DNA from: Alphaproteobacteria bacterium
GTDB lineage: Bacteria > Pseudomonadota > Alphaproteobacteria > Caulobacterales > Maricaulaceae
Assembly (NCBI GenBank): GCA_016124205.1
Contig: WGOD01000002.1
Span: 558,001-622,000 of the forward strand
DNA: 64,000 bases
Direction of reading: 5' to 3'
The first letter of the stretch is position 1; each line of letters opens with the position of its first letter. This document shows positions 36,706 through 45,273 of the stretch, in pieces. Made by a program: the position numbers and the translations under genes. A model generated the notes under the pieces. The model saw nothing but the letters and a program-made list of their open reading frames with translations, had not been told where the DNA came from and made no database searches.

Positions 36706-37950
36706 ATGAAAACCATCATGGGGGCGCTGGCCCTGACGAGCGTGATTTCGGCGAATGCCGCCGCGCAACTCGGCGAGCCGATCTATCACTATGAAGGCCG
36801 GATGGCCGCCGATGTGGAGACTGGCTTCGTCGATCTCGACTGGCGGATCTCGGTGCTCGACCCGGACGCGGAAAGCGTCACCTTCCTGATCGCGCCGAGC
36901 CTGCAGAATATCGAGGTTGGCGGCGACGTGGCGGGTTTCGAGACCGCCGAACAGGGACCGTTCCAGGCCGTCGTGATCGCGCTCGAGCCGTCTACAGGTT
37001 CCACCCGGACCATCGAGCTGGGCTATGACGGAATTCTTTTCCCCGAGCCGCCGAACAACGAGATCAACGCCGTCGCGCCGGACCGGGTCGAGCTGAGTGT
37101 CGACGGATTCTGGCTGCCGATAGATGCGACCTTCCAGGGTTATCTGACCGCCGATCTGACGGTCGATGTGGGTGCACCCTGGCGGGGCGTGGCGAATGGC
37201 ACCGTCGAGCCATTGCCGACGGGCGTGCGCATCCGCAATGACGAGGCGTCGCTTGACATCGCCTTCACCATGGCGCCGGATTTCCGGGTGACGGAGGCGG
37301 ACGGGTTCACGCTCTACGATCTGCGCGACAGTGACGCCGGCACCGACCGGCTGGTCGAGGCGGCGAGCTTCTGCTTCAACTATCTGGACCCGCTCTACGG
37401 GGAGACCAGCCCGCTGCCGGAAGCGCATTTCGTGATCCATCGCCGAAGCGAGAGCGCCTACAACCGTCGCAGCTACATCACGTTGACCGATATTTCCGAC
37501 ACCGAAGACGAGCCGCTGACCCAGTTCCTGTGCCATGAGCTGGCGCACCACTGGAGCATGGGCGCGAATTTCAACACGGTCGAGAACTGGCTGAACGAAT
37601 CCTTCGCCGACCAGGCGGGGAATATGGCGGTGCGGGACCGGTTCGGCGAAGACGCCTTCATCGAACGGATGAACCGCTACCGGGCGCGGATCGAAGGACA
37701 GGACCTGCCGCCGATCTGGGTGCCGGGCGCGACCGAAAGGCGGCCCTATCTGGTCAACTACCGGTCCGGTCCTGTGGCGCTCTGGGAGCTGGAAGTGCGT
37801 ATCGGCCGGCCGCGCTTCTCCGAATTCATGCGCCGCTACATGACCGACCCGATCAACACGACGCCGGACCTGCTCGACATGCTCGAAGACGTCGCTGGAC
37901 GCGAGGACCGGGACTGGTTCGAGGCGCGATTGGCACAAACAGCGCCGTAA
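36706..37950 (+). CDS. Exported gluzincin-like metallopeptidase-like protein
   Basis: 414 residues with signal peptide MKTIMGALALTSVISANAAA. An N-terminal beta domain of about 200 residues resembles the M1 aminopeptidase N-domain. The zinc motif is HELAHHW near 278 with a second Glu in WLNESFAD; spacing is HExxH-x16-E, two short of the usual M1 x18. No GxMEN exopeptidase motif is seen. Either a diverged peptidase or an inactive relative. Ribosome site GAGGGAGG lies in a hairpin arm. Confidence 0.72.
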   Translation: MKTIMGALALTSVISANAAAQLGEPIYHYEGRMAADVETGFVDLDWRISVLDPDAESVTFLIAPSLQNIEVGGDVAGFETAEQGPFQAVVIALEPSTGSTRTIELGYDGILFPEPPNNEINAVAPDRVELSVDGFWLPIDATFQGYLTADLTVDVGAPWRGVANGTVEPLPTGVRIRNDEASLDIAFTMAPDFRVTEADGFTLYDLRDSDAGTDRLVEAASFCFNYLDPLYGETSPLPEAHFVIHRRSESAYNRRSYITLTDISDTEDEPLTQFLCHELAHHWSMGANFNTVENWLNESFADQAGNMAVRDRFGEDAFIERMNRYRARIEGQDLPPIWVPGATERRPYLVNYRSGPVALWELEVRIGRPRFSEFMRRYMTDPINTTPDLLDMLEDVAGREDRDWFEARLAQTAP

Positions 37951-37976
37951 TTCCCGCGATTGCCGTCCAGCCTGCC

Positions 37977-38507
37977 ATGGGCAACACTTCCGCCATGGGG
38001 AGATTCACGCGCTTCAAGGGCTGGACGACGATCATCCTGGCGGGGGCCGCGCTGGCCGCGGCGGCCTTCGTGCTGGAATGGCTGGAATACCGCCTCTGGA
38101 TGCGGCGCATGGGGGTGGAGGTCTTCCTCGTCATTGTCGCGGCGGGATTTGCCGTGATCGGTCTGTGGACCGGCATGCGACTGACGCGCCGGACCGCGCC
38201 CGCCCCCTTCGTCCGCAATGACGCCGCCATCGCCTCGCTGGGCCTGACCGCGCGCGAGATGGAGGTACTGGAAGCGCTTGTCACGGGCGAGAGCAACAAG
38301 ACGCTAGCCCGCACGCTCGGCGTATCGCCCAACACGGTGAAGACGCACGCCGCCCGGCTCTATTCCAAGCTGGAGGTTTCCGGTCGCGTGCAGGCGATCG
38401 AGAAGGCGCGTACCCTGCGGCTGATCCCGGCACCCGGTGACGTGTCGCAGGGCGGGATGACCAGTCACCCGGATGGACCCATTCGCGAAAATCACCCGAC
38501 CGGGTGA
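37977..38507 (+). CDS. Membrane-anchored LuxR-type HTH regulator
   Basis: 176 residues. Two membrane segments (TTIILAGAALAAAAFVLEWL and VEVFLVIVAAGFAVIGLWTGM) precede a LuxR/GerE helix-turn-helix: LGLTAREMEVLEALVTGESNKTLARTLGVSPNTVKTHAARLYSKLEV. There is no receiver or autoinducer domain. The next gene encodes a DUF4199 membrane protein, a pairing that recurs in related bacteria (recalled). Its 3' end overlaps inverted CACCCGG elements, which could be its own binding sites. Confidence 0.82.
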   Translation: MGNTSAMGRFTRFKGWTTIILAGAALAAAAFVLEWLEYRLWMRRMGVEVFLVIVAAGFAVIGLWTGMRLTRRTAPAPFVRNDAAIASLGLTAREMEVLEALVTGESNKTLARTLGVSPNTVKTHAARLYSKLEVSGRVQAIEKARTLRLIPAPGDVSQGGMTSHPDGPIRENHPTG

Positions 38508-38528
38508 CGACGAAATCGCATCCGGGTG
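38466..38528. promoter_or_regulatory. Nested inverted repeats between LuxR-type and DUF4199 genes
   Basis: CACCCGGAT (38466-38474) and its complement ATCCGGGTG (38520-38528) flank a 16-bp near-palindrome TCACCCGACCGGGTGA (38492-38507). Symmetric spacing before the DUF4199 gene suggests an operator, possibly for the preceding regulator. Confidence 0.45.
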
Positions 38529-38593
38529 CTTGTGATGCCGGGGTCAGACACAAGACGCCGTCGCCATCAGGGCGCGGCCGGGAGGGATTTCAC

Positions 38594-39124
38594 ATGACTC
38601 GCATCATTCTGATCTTCGGCACCATCTCGGGCCTGATCGTTTCGGTTCTCATGCTGGGGTCGATTGCCCTGTCGAGCGGCGATCACGGCACCGGATCGAT
38701 GCTGACGGGCTATCTCATCATGCTCGTCGCGCTCAGCTTCATCTTCGTTGCGGTCAAGCGCCATCGCGACGTCAATCACGGCGGAACGATCAAATTCTGG
38801 CCCGCGCTGGCGGTCGGTCTCGGCGTCGCCCTCGTCGCGGGGCTCTTCTACGTCATCGCCTGGGAAATCTATTTCAACATCTGGGCGCGCGATTTCATGG
38901 ACGTCTATCTGAACACCCAGATCGAGGCGCAGCAGGCAAACGGGGCGAGCGCGGCCGAGATCGAGGAGTTCCGCGCCGGGATGGAGCCGATGATGGCGCT
39001 TTACCAGAACTGGTGGTTTCGCATGCCGATCACCTTCACGGAGATTGCGCCGGTCGGACTTCTGGTCGCCATCGTGTCGGCCGCAATCCTGCGCAATCCG
39101 GGCGTGCTGCCCCGGCGGGCGTAG
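38594..39124 (+). CDS. DUF4199 membrane protein
   Basis: 176 residues. RIILIFGTISGLIVSVLMLGSIAL, GYLIMLVALSFIFVAVKRHRDVNHGGTIKFWPALAVGLGVALVAGLFYVIAWE and a C-terminal segment ITFTEIAPVGLLVAIVSAAIL make a four-segment DUF4199 protein with a helical loop (QIEAQQANGASAAEIEEFRAGM). GGAGGG at 38581 fixes the ATG at 38594 over the longer frame. Probably regulated by the LuxR-type gene before it. Function unknown. Confidence 0.85.
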   Translation: MTRIILIFGTISGLIVSVLMLGSIALSSGDHGTGSMLTGYLIMLVALSFIFVAVKRHRDVNHGGTIKFWPALAVGLGVALVAGLFYVIAWEIYFNIWARDFMDVYLNTQIEAQQANGASAAEIEEFRAGMEPMMALYQNWWFRMPITFTEIAPVGLLVAIVSAAILRNPGVLPRRA

Positions 39125-39195
39125 CGATCGGGCGTCATACAAGCTTTGCAAACTGCACGCATGGTTCTTCCAGCGCCACCAGCGGAGGACGTTCC

Positions 39196-40008
39196 ATGCG
39201 TACCCTGATTGCCGGCTTGTGTTGCGTACTTTCCCTGCAATTGCTGCTACCTGCCCCTTTGTTGGCCCAGCAAACAGCCACCGACGACGCGCCACGCCGC
39301 GTGCTGTCGCACTGGACCGGCGATATCCAGCTGTCGGGTGAGGCACGCGAAGGCACGAATGTCGGACGTGGCATTACTCTCAGCGGGAACGGCATCAACA
39401 TCGATCCCCGCCGGATGGGTGGACGGCGTGAAGCCATCAACACGACCGTCCGGCTGCGTATCTGGGTCGGTGAGGACGGCATTCTCTATGTCCAGGCCGA
39501 CAATGACTGCACCGGTGCCATGTTCCCCGTCGACGGACGCGCCCTGTCCGAAAGCGGTGGCGGACGGTTCGATGTCGACTACGCCTACACGAATGCTCCG
39601 GCGCGGTGCACGGGCGGCGGGCAGGTCTACAACCGCGTCCGAGAGATCTATCTTTACCGGACGGCCAATGAGGACATCCGGCTGCAATATTATTCGAGCT
39701 GGAACTTCAACTCGCCCTGGCAGGGGCAGGCCGAAGTCGCAGGTGAAACACTGCTGCGCGCGGTGTATGAGACCGTCCGGCCGCAGCGCCGCCCGAATAC
39801 ATCGAATTCAGGTACTCCGAGCAATGATGGGGCCTGGCTGCTTCTGCTTCTGGGTGCCGTCGTCATAGGCGGCGCAATGATGAACTCTTCCGGTAGTTCA
39901 GCGCCGGTCTCGGGCGACACAGACGGTGTTTGTACCTTCATCGAAAGTCCGATGCGTGACCAGTACGGCCCCATCCCGGTGCCGGATCCCGACGATCCCG
40001 ATTGCTGA
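39196..40008 (+). CDS. Exported hypothetical protein with C-terminal TM
   Basis: 270 residues. Signal peptide MRTLIAGLCCVLSLQLLLPAPLLAQ; GGAGG lies 7 nt before the ATG. The extracytoplasmic part contains RMGGRREAINTTVRLRIWVGEDGILYVQADNDCTGAMFP and CTGGGQVYNRVREIYLYRTANEDIRL. A membrane segment near the end (GAWLLLLLGAVVIGGAMM) would anchor it, with the Cys-containing tail in the cytoplasm. Unknown family. The paralogue array follows 87 bp later on the same strand, so a link is possible. Confidence 0.62.
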   Translation: MRTLIAGLCCVLSLQLLLPAPLLAQQTATDDAPRRVLSHWTGDIQLSGEAREGTNVGRGITLSGNGINIDPRRMGGRREAINTTVRLRIWVGEDGILYVQADNDCTGAMFPVDGRALSESGGGRFDVDYAYTNAPARCTGGGQVYNRVREIYLYRTANEDIRLQYYSSWNFNSPWQGQAEVAGETLLRAVYETVRPQRRPNTSNSGTPSNDGAWLLLLLGAVVIGGAMMNSSGSSAPVSGDTDGVCTFIESPMRDQYGPIPVPDPDDPDC

Positions 40009-40095
40009 TCCGGACCGGGAATTGAAGGATTTCCAATCCCGTCCCCCATCCGGTGAAGAATGTGCTTAACTTCGCCCCGGGGGAGGCTCCGGGAC

Positions 40096-40851
40096 ATGAT
40101 TCTGAGCCGCATATCGAAGGCTGTCCGCGAACAGAACTGGTTCGCCGTCGCGATCGAATTTCTGATCGTCATTCTCGGCGTGGTAATCGGCTTTCAGATC
40201 AGTATCTGGGCGCAGGCTCGCGCGGATGCAGAACGGGAAGCGCTCATGCTCTCCCGGCTGCACGGCGAAGCTGAAACCAATGTTCGCTACTTCACTCAGC
40301 AGGTCGCGGCCCGGCGGGAAGCCGACGCGCGTCGGGACGTTCTGATCCAAAGCCTGCTGGCCGGCGATTTCGAGACTGTCGACCCTCGTGAGATGGTCGG
40401 CGGAGTATTTTCCGCTTCGAACGTGGTGGACCCGACGCCCTCGCGAGTCGTTTACGACGAGATCGTCAGCGCCGGACTGACCTCGCGCATTGGCGACGAA
40501 ACGATGCGGATCGCGCTCGCGGAATACTGGTCAGAAATCGATCAACTCCGCGCGGACAACGAATGGCGGCGGGAAGAAATCTACGCCTTTCCGCGGGCCA
40601 TCGCCGCTCAGGACGAGTTTATCGAGATCGAGTACGACGCCGAACACCCGCTGCGGCGCCGCTACACGATCGATCCCGAAGGGGCCGCGCAGTCCGAGGA
40701 TTTCATGGACTTCCTCTTTTTCGCGAACACGCGAAGCCTCATTATGACAATCTGGTGGTCGAATGCGCTCGATCACGCCGTTGCGCTATGCCACGAGACG
40801 GCGCGGCTGACGGAACAGGTTTGCGAGCCTGCCCCAGAGGCCGCCCAATGA
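40096..40851 (+). CDS. Array protein 1: single-pass membrane protein, DUF6090-like
   Basis: 251 residues. Cytoplasmic lead MILSRISKAVREQNW, transmembrane FAVAIEFLIVILGVVIGFQISIW, then a helical extracytoplasmic domain. The family core motif is VVYDEIVSAGLTSRIGDETMRIALAEYW (about 115-142). The C-terminus has CHETARLTEQVC, a C-x10-C pair shared with array proteins 4 and 7. Ribosome site GGGGGAGG lies 9 nt before the ATG, so this is probably where translation of the array begins. The core motif recalls Bacteroidetes DUF6090 proteins, a tentative link. Confidence 0.82.
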   Translation: MILSRISKAVREQNWFAVAIEFLIVILGVVIGFQISIWAQARADAEREALMLSRLHGEAETNVRYFTQQVAARREADARRDVLIQSLLAGDFETVDPREMVGGVFSASNVVDPTPSRVVYDEIVSAGLTSRIGDETMRIALAEYWSEIDQLRADNEWRREEIYAFPRAIAAQDEFIEIEYDAEHPLRRRYTIDPEGAAQSEDFMDFLFFANTRSLIMTIWWSNALDHAVALCHETARLTEQVCEPAPEAAQ

Positions 40852-41627
40852 TCCTCTCCCGCATCTCCCGCGCCGTGCGCGAACAGAACTGGCTCGCCGT
40901 CGCGATCGAATTCGTGATCGTCATTCTCGGCGTGGTGATCGGCTTCGAGATCGCCGGAGCGGGTGAGCGGCAAGCCAGCCGTGCCTATGAACGCGACCTC
41001 ATGCACCGCCTGCACAATGAAATCGCGAATATCGAGGAAGGCCGGAATTATCAGCACCAATGGCTCGGCGCGCGCCGCGACCGGATGGTCGCCATCCGAC
41101 CGGTGCTCTTCGACCTGGAATCGCGTGAGGCGCTGAGCGAGCCGGAGTGCATTGCCCTGATGGACTCGCATCATTTCGCGCCACCGCCCGACTCTTTGCC
41201 CGCCCTCGACGAGTTGGTCGCCTCCGGCCGGATGGAGGAAATCCGGAGTGAAGAGATTCGCACCGCTGGCAGCGATTTCCTGCAAAAGCGTGAGCTTGCC
41301 CGCCAATTGCTCCCGGTCAGGCTGAACGGCATGAACGTCCTGCCCGATGACTTTCCCGACCTCTTTCACATCACCCTGCAGCCCGACCCGACCGAGACGG
41401 ATGGCGATGGCTGGGACCGCGTCTCGCATTGCGATCTGGCGGGCATGCAGGCCAACCGGGCTTTTCAGATGATGGCGGTCCAGAATATCGAGCAATACCG
41501 CAACATGGTTGCCTTCGATTACGACTACCTCGGCGAGTCCCTGACCCGGCTCCACCAGGCTGTGGATGCGGAGCTCGGGATCGAGCACGAAATTCCGCCG
41601 GCAGCCGGGGCGGAGGCTGCCCAATGA
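40848..41627 (+). CDS. Array protein 2: single-pass membrane protein
   Basis: 259 residues. The start overlaps the stop of array gene 1 (ATGA). ISRAVREQNWLAVAIEFVIVILGVVIGFEIAG: the family Q after GF is replaced by E and the following Trp is lost. Core motif ALDELVASGRMEEIRSEEIRTAGSDFL. The domain is longer than its neighbours' around a Pro-rich loop (FAPPPDSLP) and has two cysteines, at SEPEC and VSHC. Confidence 0.8.
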   Translation: MILSRISRAVREQNWLAVAIEFVIVILGVVIGFEIAGAGERQASRAYERDLMHRLHNEIANIEEGRNYQHQWLGARRDRMVAIRPVLFDLESREALSEPECIALMDSHHFAPPPDSLPALDELVASGRMEEIRSEEIRTAGSDFLQKRELARQLLPVRLNGMNVLPDDFPDLFHITLQPDPTETDGDGWDRVSHCDLAGMQANRAFQMMAVQNIEQYRNMVAFDYDYLGESLTRLHQAVDAELGIEHEIPPAAGAEAAQ

Positions 41628-42364
41628 TCCTCTCCCGCCTCACCAAAGCCATTCGCGAGCAAAACTGGTTCGCGGTCGCGCTTGAATTCCTGATCGTTGT
41701 CGCGGGTGTCTTGCTGGCGTTCCAGATCACGGCCTGGAATGCCGAGCGCGCCGAGATCGAGCGCGAGGCCGCATATCTGCACCGATTGGAAGCCGAACTG
41801 ATGGCTATCACCGTCGAACTGGACACGATGGAAACGGCGATCAATGCCTATTTCAACTGGGTAGAGATCTTCTTCGACGGCGTGGAGAATGGAGACCCCG
41901 AACGCGCGCAGCAGGGTTCCTGGGGCCTCAACGCCATAACGAGTGTCGAGATCGTCAATCTGGAACCGGCGGCCTTGCGCGAAATGATCAGCGCCGGCGA
42001 ACTGACCCTCATCCGCAATGACGCACTCCGGTCGGCACTGTCGTCGATCCCCCAGATGCACAGCAATTCGCAGGCGTCGCTGGAACAGATGGCCTCGGAC
42101 CTGAGCCCGATTGCGTTCGAGATTTCCGGCCATTTCGAAGCCCGGCTGGACGATGTCAGGGATATTTCACAAGGCGGCTATGGCGCTCAGACCATCCAGT
42201 TCGACTTTGACGCGGTCTCCCGGAACGAGGAATTGTTGCGGCGGATCAACTATGCGGCCTTGCAGAACCGTTTTCAGGCCGCTCATTTCGTCCGGTATCG
42301 TGCCGAAATCGAGTCCATACGAGAGCAAGTAACTCACGAAATCGACGCGAGAGGGTTTCGATGA
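41624..42364 (+). CDS. Array protein 3: single-pass membrane protein
   Basis: 246 residues, ATGA-coupled to gene 2. LTKAIREQNWFAVALEFLIVVAGVLLAFQITAW: its membrane segment has the VLLAF variant also found in array protein 6. Core motif ALREMISAGELTLIRNDALRSAL. The ectodomain includes the IQFDFDAVSRNEELLRRI block that aligns with VTFDFDALAEDEEFLNAL in protein 5. No cysteine. Confidence 0.8.
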   Translation: MILSRLTKAIREQNWFAVALEFLIVVAGVLLAFQITAWNAERAEIEREAAYLHRLEAELMAITVELDTMETAINAYFNWVEIFFDGVENGDPERAQQGSWGLNAITSVEIVNLEPAALREMISAGELTLIRNDALRSALSSIPQMHSNSQASLEQMASDLSPIAFEISGHFEARLDDVRDISQGGYGAQTIQFDFDAVSRNEELLRRINYAALQNRFQAAHFVRYRAEIESIREQVTHEIDARGFR

Positions 42365-43101
42365 TCCTCTCCCGCATATCCAAGGCCATCCGTGAACAGA
42401 ACTGGCTCGCCGTCGGGATCGAGTTCGTGATCGTGATCGCCGGCGTGGTGATCGGCTTCCAGATCAGCGCCTGGGCATCGGAGCGACAGGCCGCGGCGGC
42501 GCGGGAGGCGACGCTCGACCGGCTCCATGACGAAGCCGAGCAGGCGGTCGTCTATCACCGCGACTTCGTCGAGATGCACCAGCGGTTCAATGCCGAGCGT
42601 ACCGAGGCGATCGAGCGCCTGATCGCGAACGACTGGGCGGGTGCCGATGTCGAAGCCATGACCGAAGGCATCACCAGTATCGGCATTCTGCCCGCCTCCA
42701 ACCCGCCTCGCACCGTTTATGATGAACTCGTCAGCACGGGCCAGTTCGCCGAAATCGGATCGCCGGAGCTGCGCAATGCGATCAGCAATTACTATTCACG
42801 ACTGACCTTCCTGCAGGGCCAGATCGAATACATGCGCAATGTCTCGGTCGATCCTGTTGACTGGCAGCGTGACGACGTGACGGTCACCTATGCGCCGGGC
42901 ACGACAAGGGAGCGGCGCTATGAGCTCGATTTCGTCTCGTTGTCGAATGACCCGGACTTCATCGAGGGCATGCTGGTGGGCAACAACACTCAGCGCGCCC
43001 TGACGAACTGGACCGAAGCGACCCTGCGCTCGGCCCAGGAGATGTGTGACGCGATCGCGGAGGTGACGGAGCGCGCCTGCGACGTGGAGGAGCGAGAATG
43101 A
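42361..43101 (+). CDS. Array protein 4: single-pass membrane protein
   Basis: 246 residues, ATGA-coupled. ISKAIREQNWLAVGIEFVIVIAGVVIGFQISAW. Core motif VYDELVSTGQFAEIGSPELRNAISNYYSRL is closest to protein 1. The C-terminus CDAIAEVTERAC repeats the C-x10-C pair of proteins 1 and 7. A FDxxSL/DPDF block (DFVSLSNDPDFIEGML) precedes it. Confidence 0.8.
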   Translation: MILSRISKAIREQNWLAVGIEFVIVIAGVVIGFQISAWASERQAAAAREATLDRLHDEAEQAVVYHRDFVEMHQRFNAERTEAIERLIANDWAGADVEAMTEGITSIGILPASNPPRTVYDELVSTGQFAEIGSPELRNAISNYYSRLTFLQGQIEYMRNVSVDPVDWQRDDVTVTYAPGTTRERRYELDFVSLSNDPDFIEGMLVGNNTQRALTNWTEATLRSAQEMCDAIAEVTERACDVEERE

Positions 43102-43805
43102 TCCTTTCCCGCATTTCCAAGGCGATCCGCGAGCAGAACTGGTTCGCCGTGGCGATCGAGTTCGTGATCGTGATCCTCGGCGTGGTGATCGGTTTCCAGA
43201 TCACGGCGTGGAATGCGACGCGCAACGCGGTCGCGCTCGAGCAGATCTATCTGGAAAGGCTGCATGACGACATGGTGCGCTCACGAACCGTGCTCGAAGA
43301 TGAAATTGCCCGTTCAAGGGAATGGCATGAGGATGGAGACGCGATACGGGTCGCCCTGTTGACCGGGGATCGCGAGGCCGCCGGCACGGGATGGCAGCTC
43401 AACGCCGCGACCCGCCTGGTCGTCGGCTCGCCGCAAATGGGCACGCTCAACGAGCTGATCAGTGGCGGGCAGATGAATCTGATCCGCGATCCCGATCTGC
43501 GCCGGCGCATCGCGCAGACGGACGCCACGCTGCGCAGCTATGCCGACTATATCTCGCTGATGAGCAACAACGCTCCCCCCTTCGGATACACGATCCAGAC
43601 CCGTCTGCAGACAGCGACGGACGACCCCGAAAACGTGACGTTCGATTTTGACGCGCTCGCCGAAGACGAAGAATTCCTCAATGCGCTCGGCCACATGCTG
43701 CGTCTGAGTTCGGTCAATCGCTACTGGCTCGAGGGCATGCTGGCCGAAGTGAATGAGCTGGAGGCTACCCTCGCCGAAGTGCTCGATATCGAGCCCGCCC
43801 CATGA
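43098..43805 (+). CDS. Array protein 5: single-pass membrane protein
   Basis: 235 residues, the shortest member, ATGA-coupled. ISKAIREQNWFAVAIEFVIVILGVVIGFQITAW. Core motif TLNELISGGQMNLIRDPDLRRRI. Ectodomain helices begin LERLHDDMVRSRTVLEDEIARS, probably a coiled coil next to the membrane. No cysteine. Its 5' sequence is nearly the same as that of gene 4, although the distal parts differ. Confidence 0.8.
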   Translation: MILSRISKAIREQNWFAVAIEFVIVILGVVIGFQITAWNATRNAVALEQIYLERLHDDMVRSRTVLEDEIARSREWHEDGDAIRVALLTGDREAAGTGWQLNAATRLVVGSPQMGTLNELISGGQMNLIRDPDLRRRIAQTDATLRSYADYISLMSNNAPPFGYTIQTRLQTATDDPENVTFDFDALAEDEEFLNALGHMLRLSSVNRYWLEGMLAEVNELEATLAEVLDIEPAP

Positions 43806-44542
43806 TCCTCGCTCGCCTCTCCCGCGCTGTGCGCGAACAGAACTGGTTCGCCGTGGCGATCGAGTTCGTGATCGTGGTCTGCGGCGTGTTGCTGGCGTTC
43901 CAGATCTCGCTGCTGAGCGAACGGCAGGCTGCGCAGGAGCGGATCAACGTGCAGGTTGAACTCCTGCGAACGGAGATGCGCGCAAACCTCGCCGAAATTC
44001 AGGCGAACATCGGCATTCTGGAAACGAACAATGGGAATCTACGCGAACTGAGGGTTCAGCTGTCCGCCTTCACCGAAGGGGACGATGCGACGCGTCTGAA
44101 TGAACTGGCCCTTTACGCCTTCATGAATCCGAGCCTCGACGCCGAACACTTCGCGCTTGATCAACTGGAAATCATGGACGGGCGCGCATCGCTGAGCGGC
44201 AGCCGACTGGAAGCCGAGATGCGCGACTGGCGGCAGGTATTTGAGTCGGTGCGCGACACCGAAGGCAATATCGACAGCCTGATCGAGGTCACCAATGCCG
44301 GATCCACGTTCGAGGCTCTGTCCATTGCCGCGATGGTCGATTCCTATCCGCGCATCGGACTGGTCGAGCCCGTTCCCGTCCGGTTCGATACCGATTGGCT
44401 GACCCTGTCGGAAGACGAGGGCTTCGCAGACCACCTGGCGATATTCGCGCTTAATCTGGAATACCTTTGGGCGATGAACCAGCGCCTTGAGACCGCCACG
44501 CAGGACCTGCTTGCAGCGATCGATGAAAGGCATCCGGAATGA
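43802..44542 (+). CDS. Array protein 6: single-pass membrane protein
   Basis: 246 residues, ATGA-coupled. LSRAVREQNWFAVAIEFVIVVCGVLLAFQISLL: VLLAF as in protein 3, with a Cys inside the membrane segment. Core motif is the most degraded of the set (ALDQLEIMDGRASLSGSRLEAEM). Juxtamembrane VQVELLRTEMRANLAEIQANIGILETNNGNLRELRVQL looks like a long coiled coil. Confidence 0.78.
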   Translation: MILARLSRAVREQNWFAVAIEFVIVVCGVLLAFQISLLSERQAAQERINVQVELLRTEMRANLAEIQANIGILETNNGNLRELRVQLSAFTEGDDATRLNELALYAFMNPSLDAEHFALDQLEIMDGRASLSGSRLEAEMRDWRQVFESVRDTEGNIDSLIEVTNAGSTFEALSIAAMVDSYPRIGLVEPVPVRFDTDWLTLSEDEGFADHLAIFALNLEYLWAMNQRLETATQDLLAAIDERHPE

Positions 44543-45273
44543 TCCTCGCCCGCCTCTCCCGCGCTGTGCGCGAACAGAACTGGTTCGCCGTGGCGATCGA
44601 GTTCGTGATCGTCATTCTCGGTGTGGTGATCGGTTTCCAGATCAGTGCGTGGAATGCGGAGCGGGAGGCGGCTGCACGGGTCGATCTTGCGCTGGTACGG
44701 CTGCAGGCAGAAACCGAAGAGACAATCCGGACGCTGCACAGCCGGATAGCAATGAATGCCGAACGCCAGGCCGACCAGACACTGATGGTCCATGTCGCCA
44801 TGTCGGGCGAATTGCTGCCGGAGGACACCGAAACCTTCGAGCGCGCCGTGGCTCAACTGATGTATTTCTCCCGGCCGCCCGTGCAGCAAAGCACCTATCT
44901 GGCTCTGGAGCAGTCCGGCGATCTGGCGCTGATCACCGACCGAGAGCTAGTTGCCGAGCTTAACCGCTATCGCGGTCGACTTGAGTGGATCGAAAGCCAG
45001 CACAACGGTTTCCGGAGCGGGCTGACGGAATTCACCGACAGGCTGAGCGAATTCGTCTTTCACGAACCGACCGACGAGCCGACTGTGACGCATGTCAGGG
45101 TCGATCTGGATCGCCTTGCCGCAGAGCCACGCTATCAGAGCGCGCTGGTCCAGATCGCGCGGATGCACGCCATCTTCGCGATGTATGTCGTGGCGCTTGA
45201 GGCTCACACAGTCGAACTTTGTCACAGACTGGCCGAGGAAACGGGGCGGGCGTGTCGGGAAGGGCCGGAATGA
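44539..45273 (+). CDS. Array protein 7: single-pass membrane protein
   Basis: 244 residues, ATGA-coupled. LSRAVREQNWFAVAIEFVIVILGVVIGFQISAW. Core motif STYLALEQSGDLALITDRELVAELNRY. C-terminal CHRLAEETGRAC gives the C-x10-C pair of proteins 1 and 4. The first ~90 bases match gene 6 almost perfectly, then the two diverge inside the membrane segment. Confidence 0.8.
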   Translation: MILARLSRAVREQNWFAVAIEFVIVILGVVIGFQISAWNAEREAAARVDLALVRLQAETEETIRTLHSRIAMNAERQADQTLMVHVAMSGELLPEDTETFERAVAQLMYFSRPPVQQSTYLALEQSGDLALITDRELVAELNRYRGRLEWIESQHNGFRSGLTEFTDRLSEFVFHEPTDEPTVTHVRVDLDRLAAEPRYQSALVQIARMHAIFAMYVVALEAHTVELCHRLAEETGRACREGPE

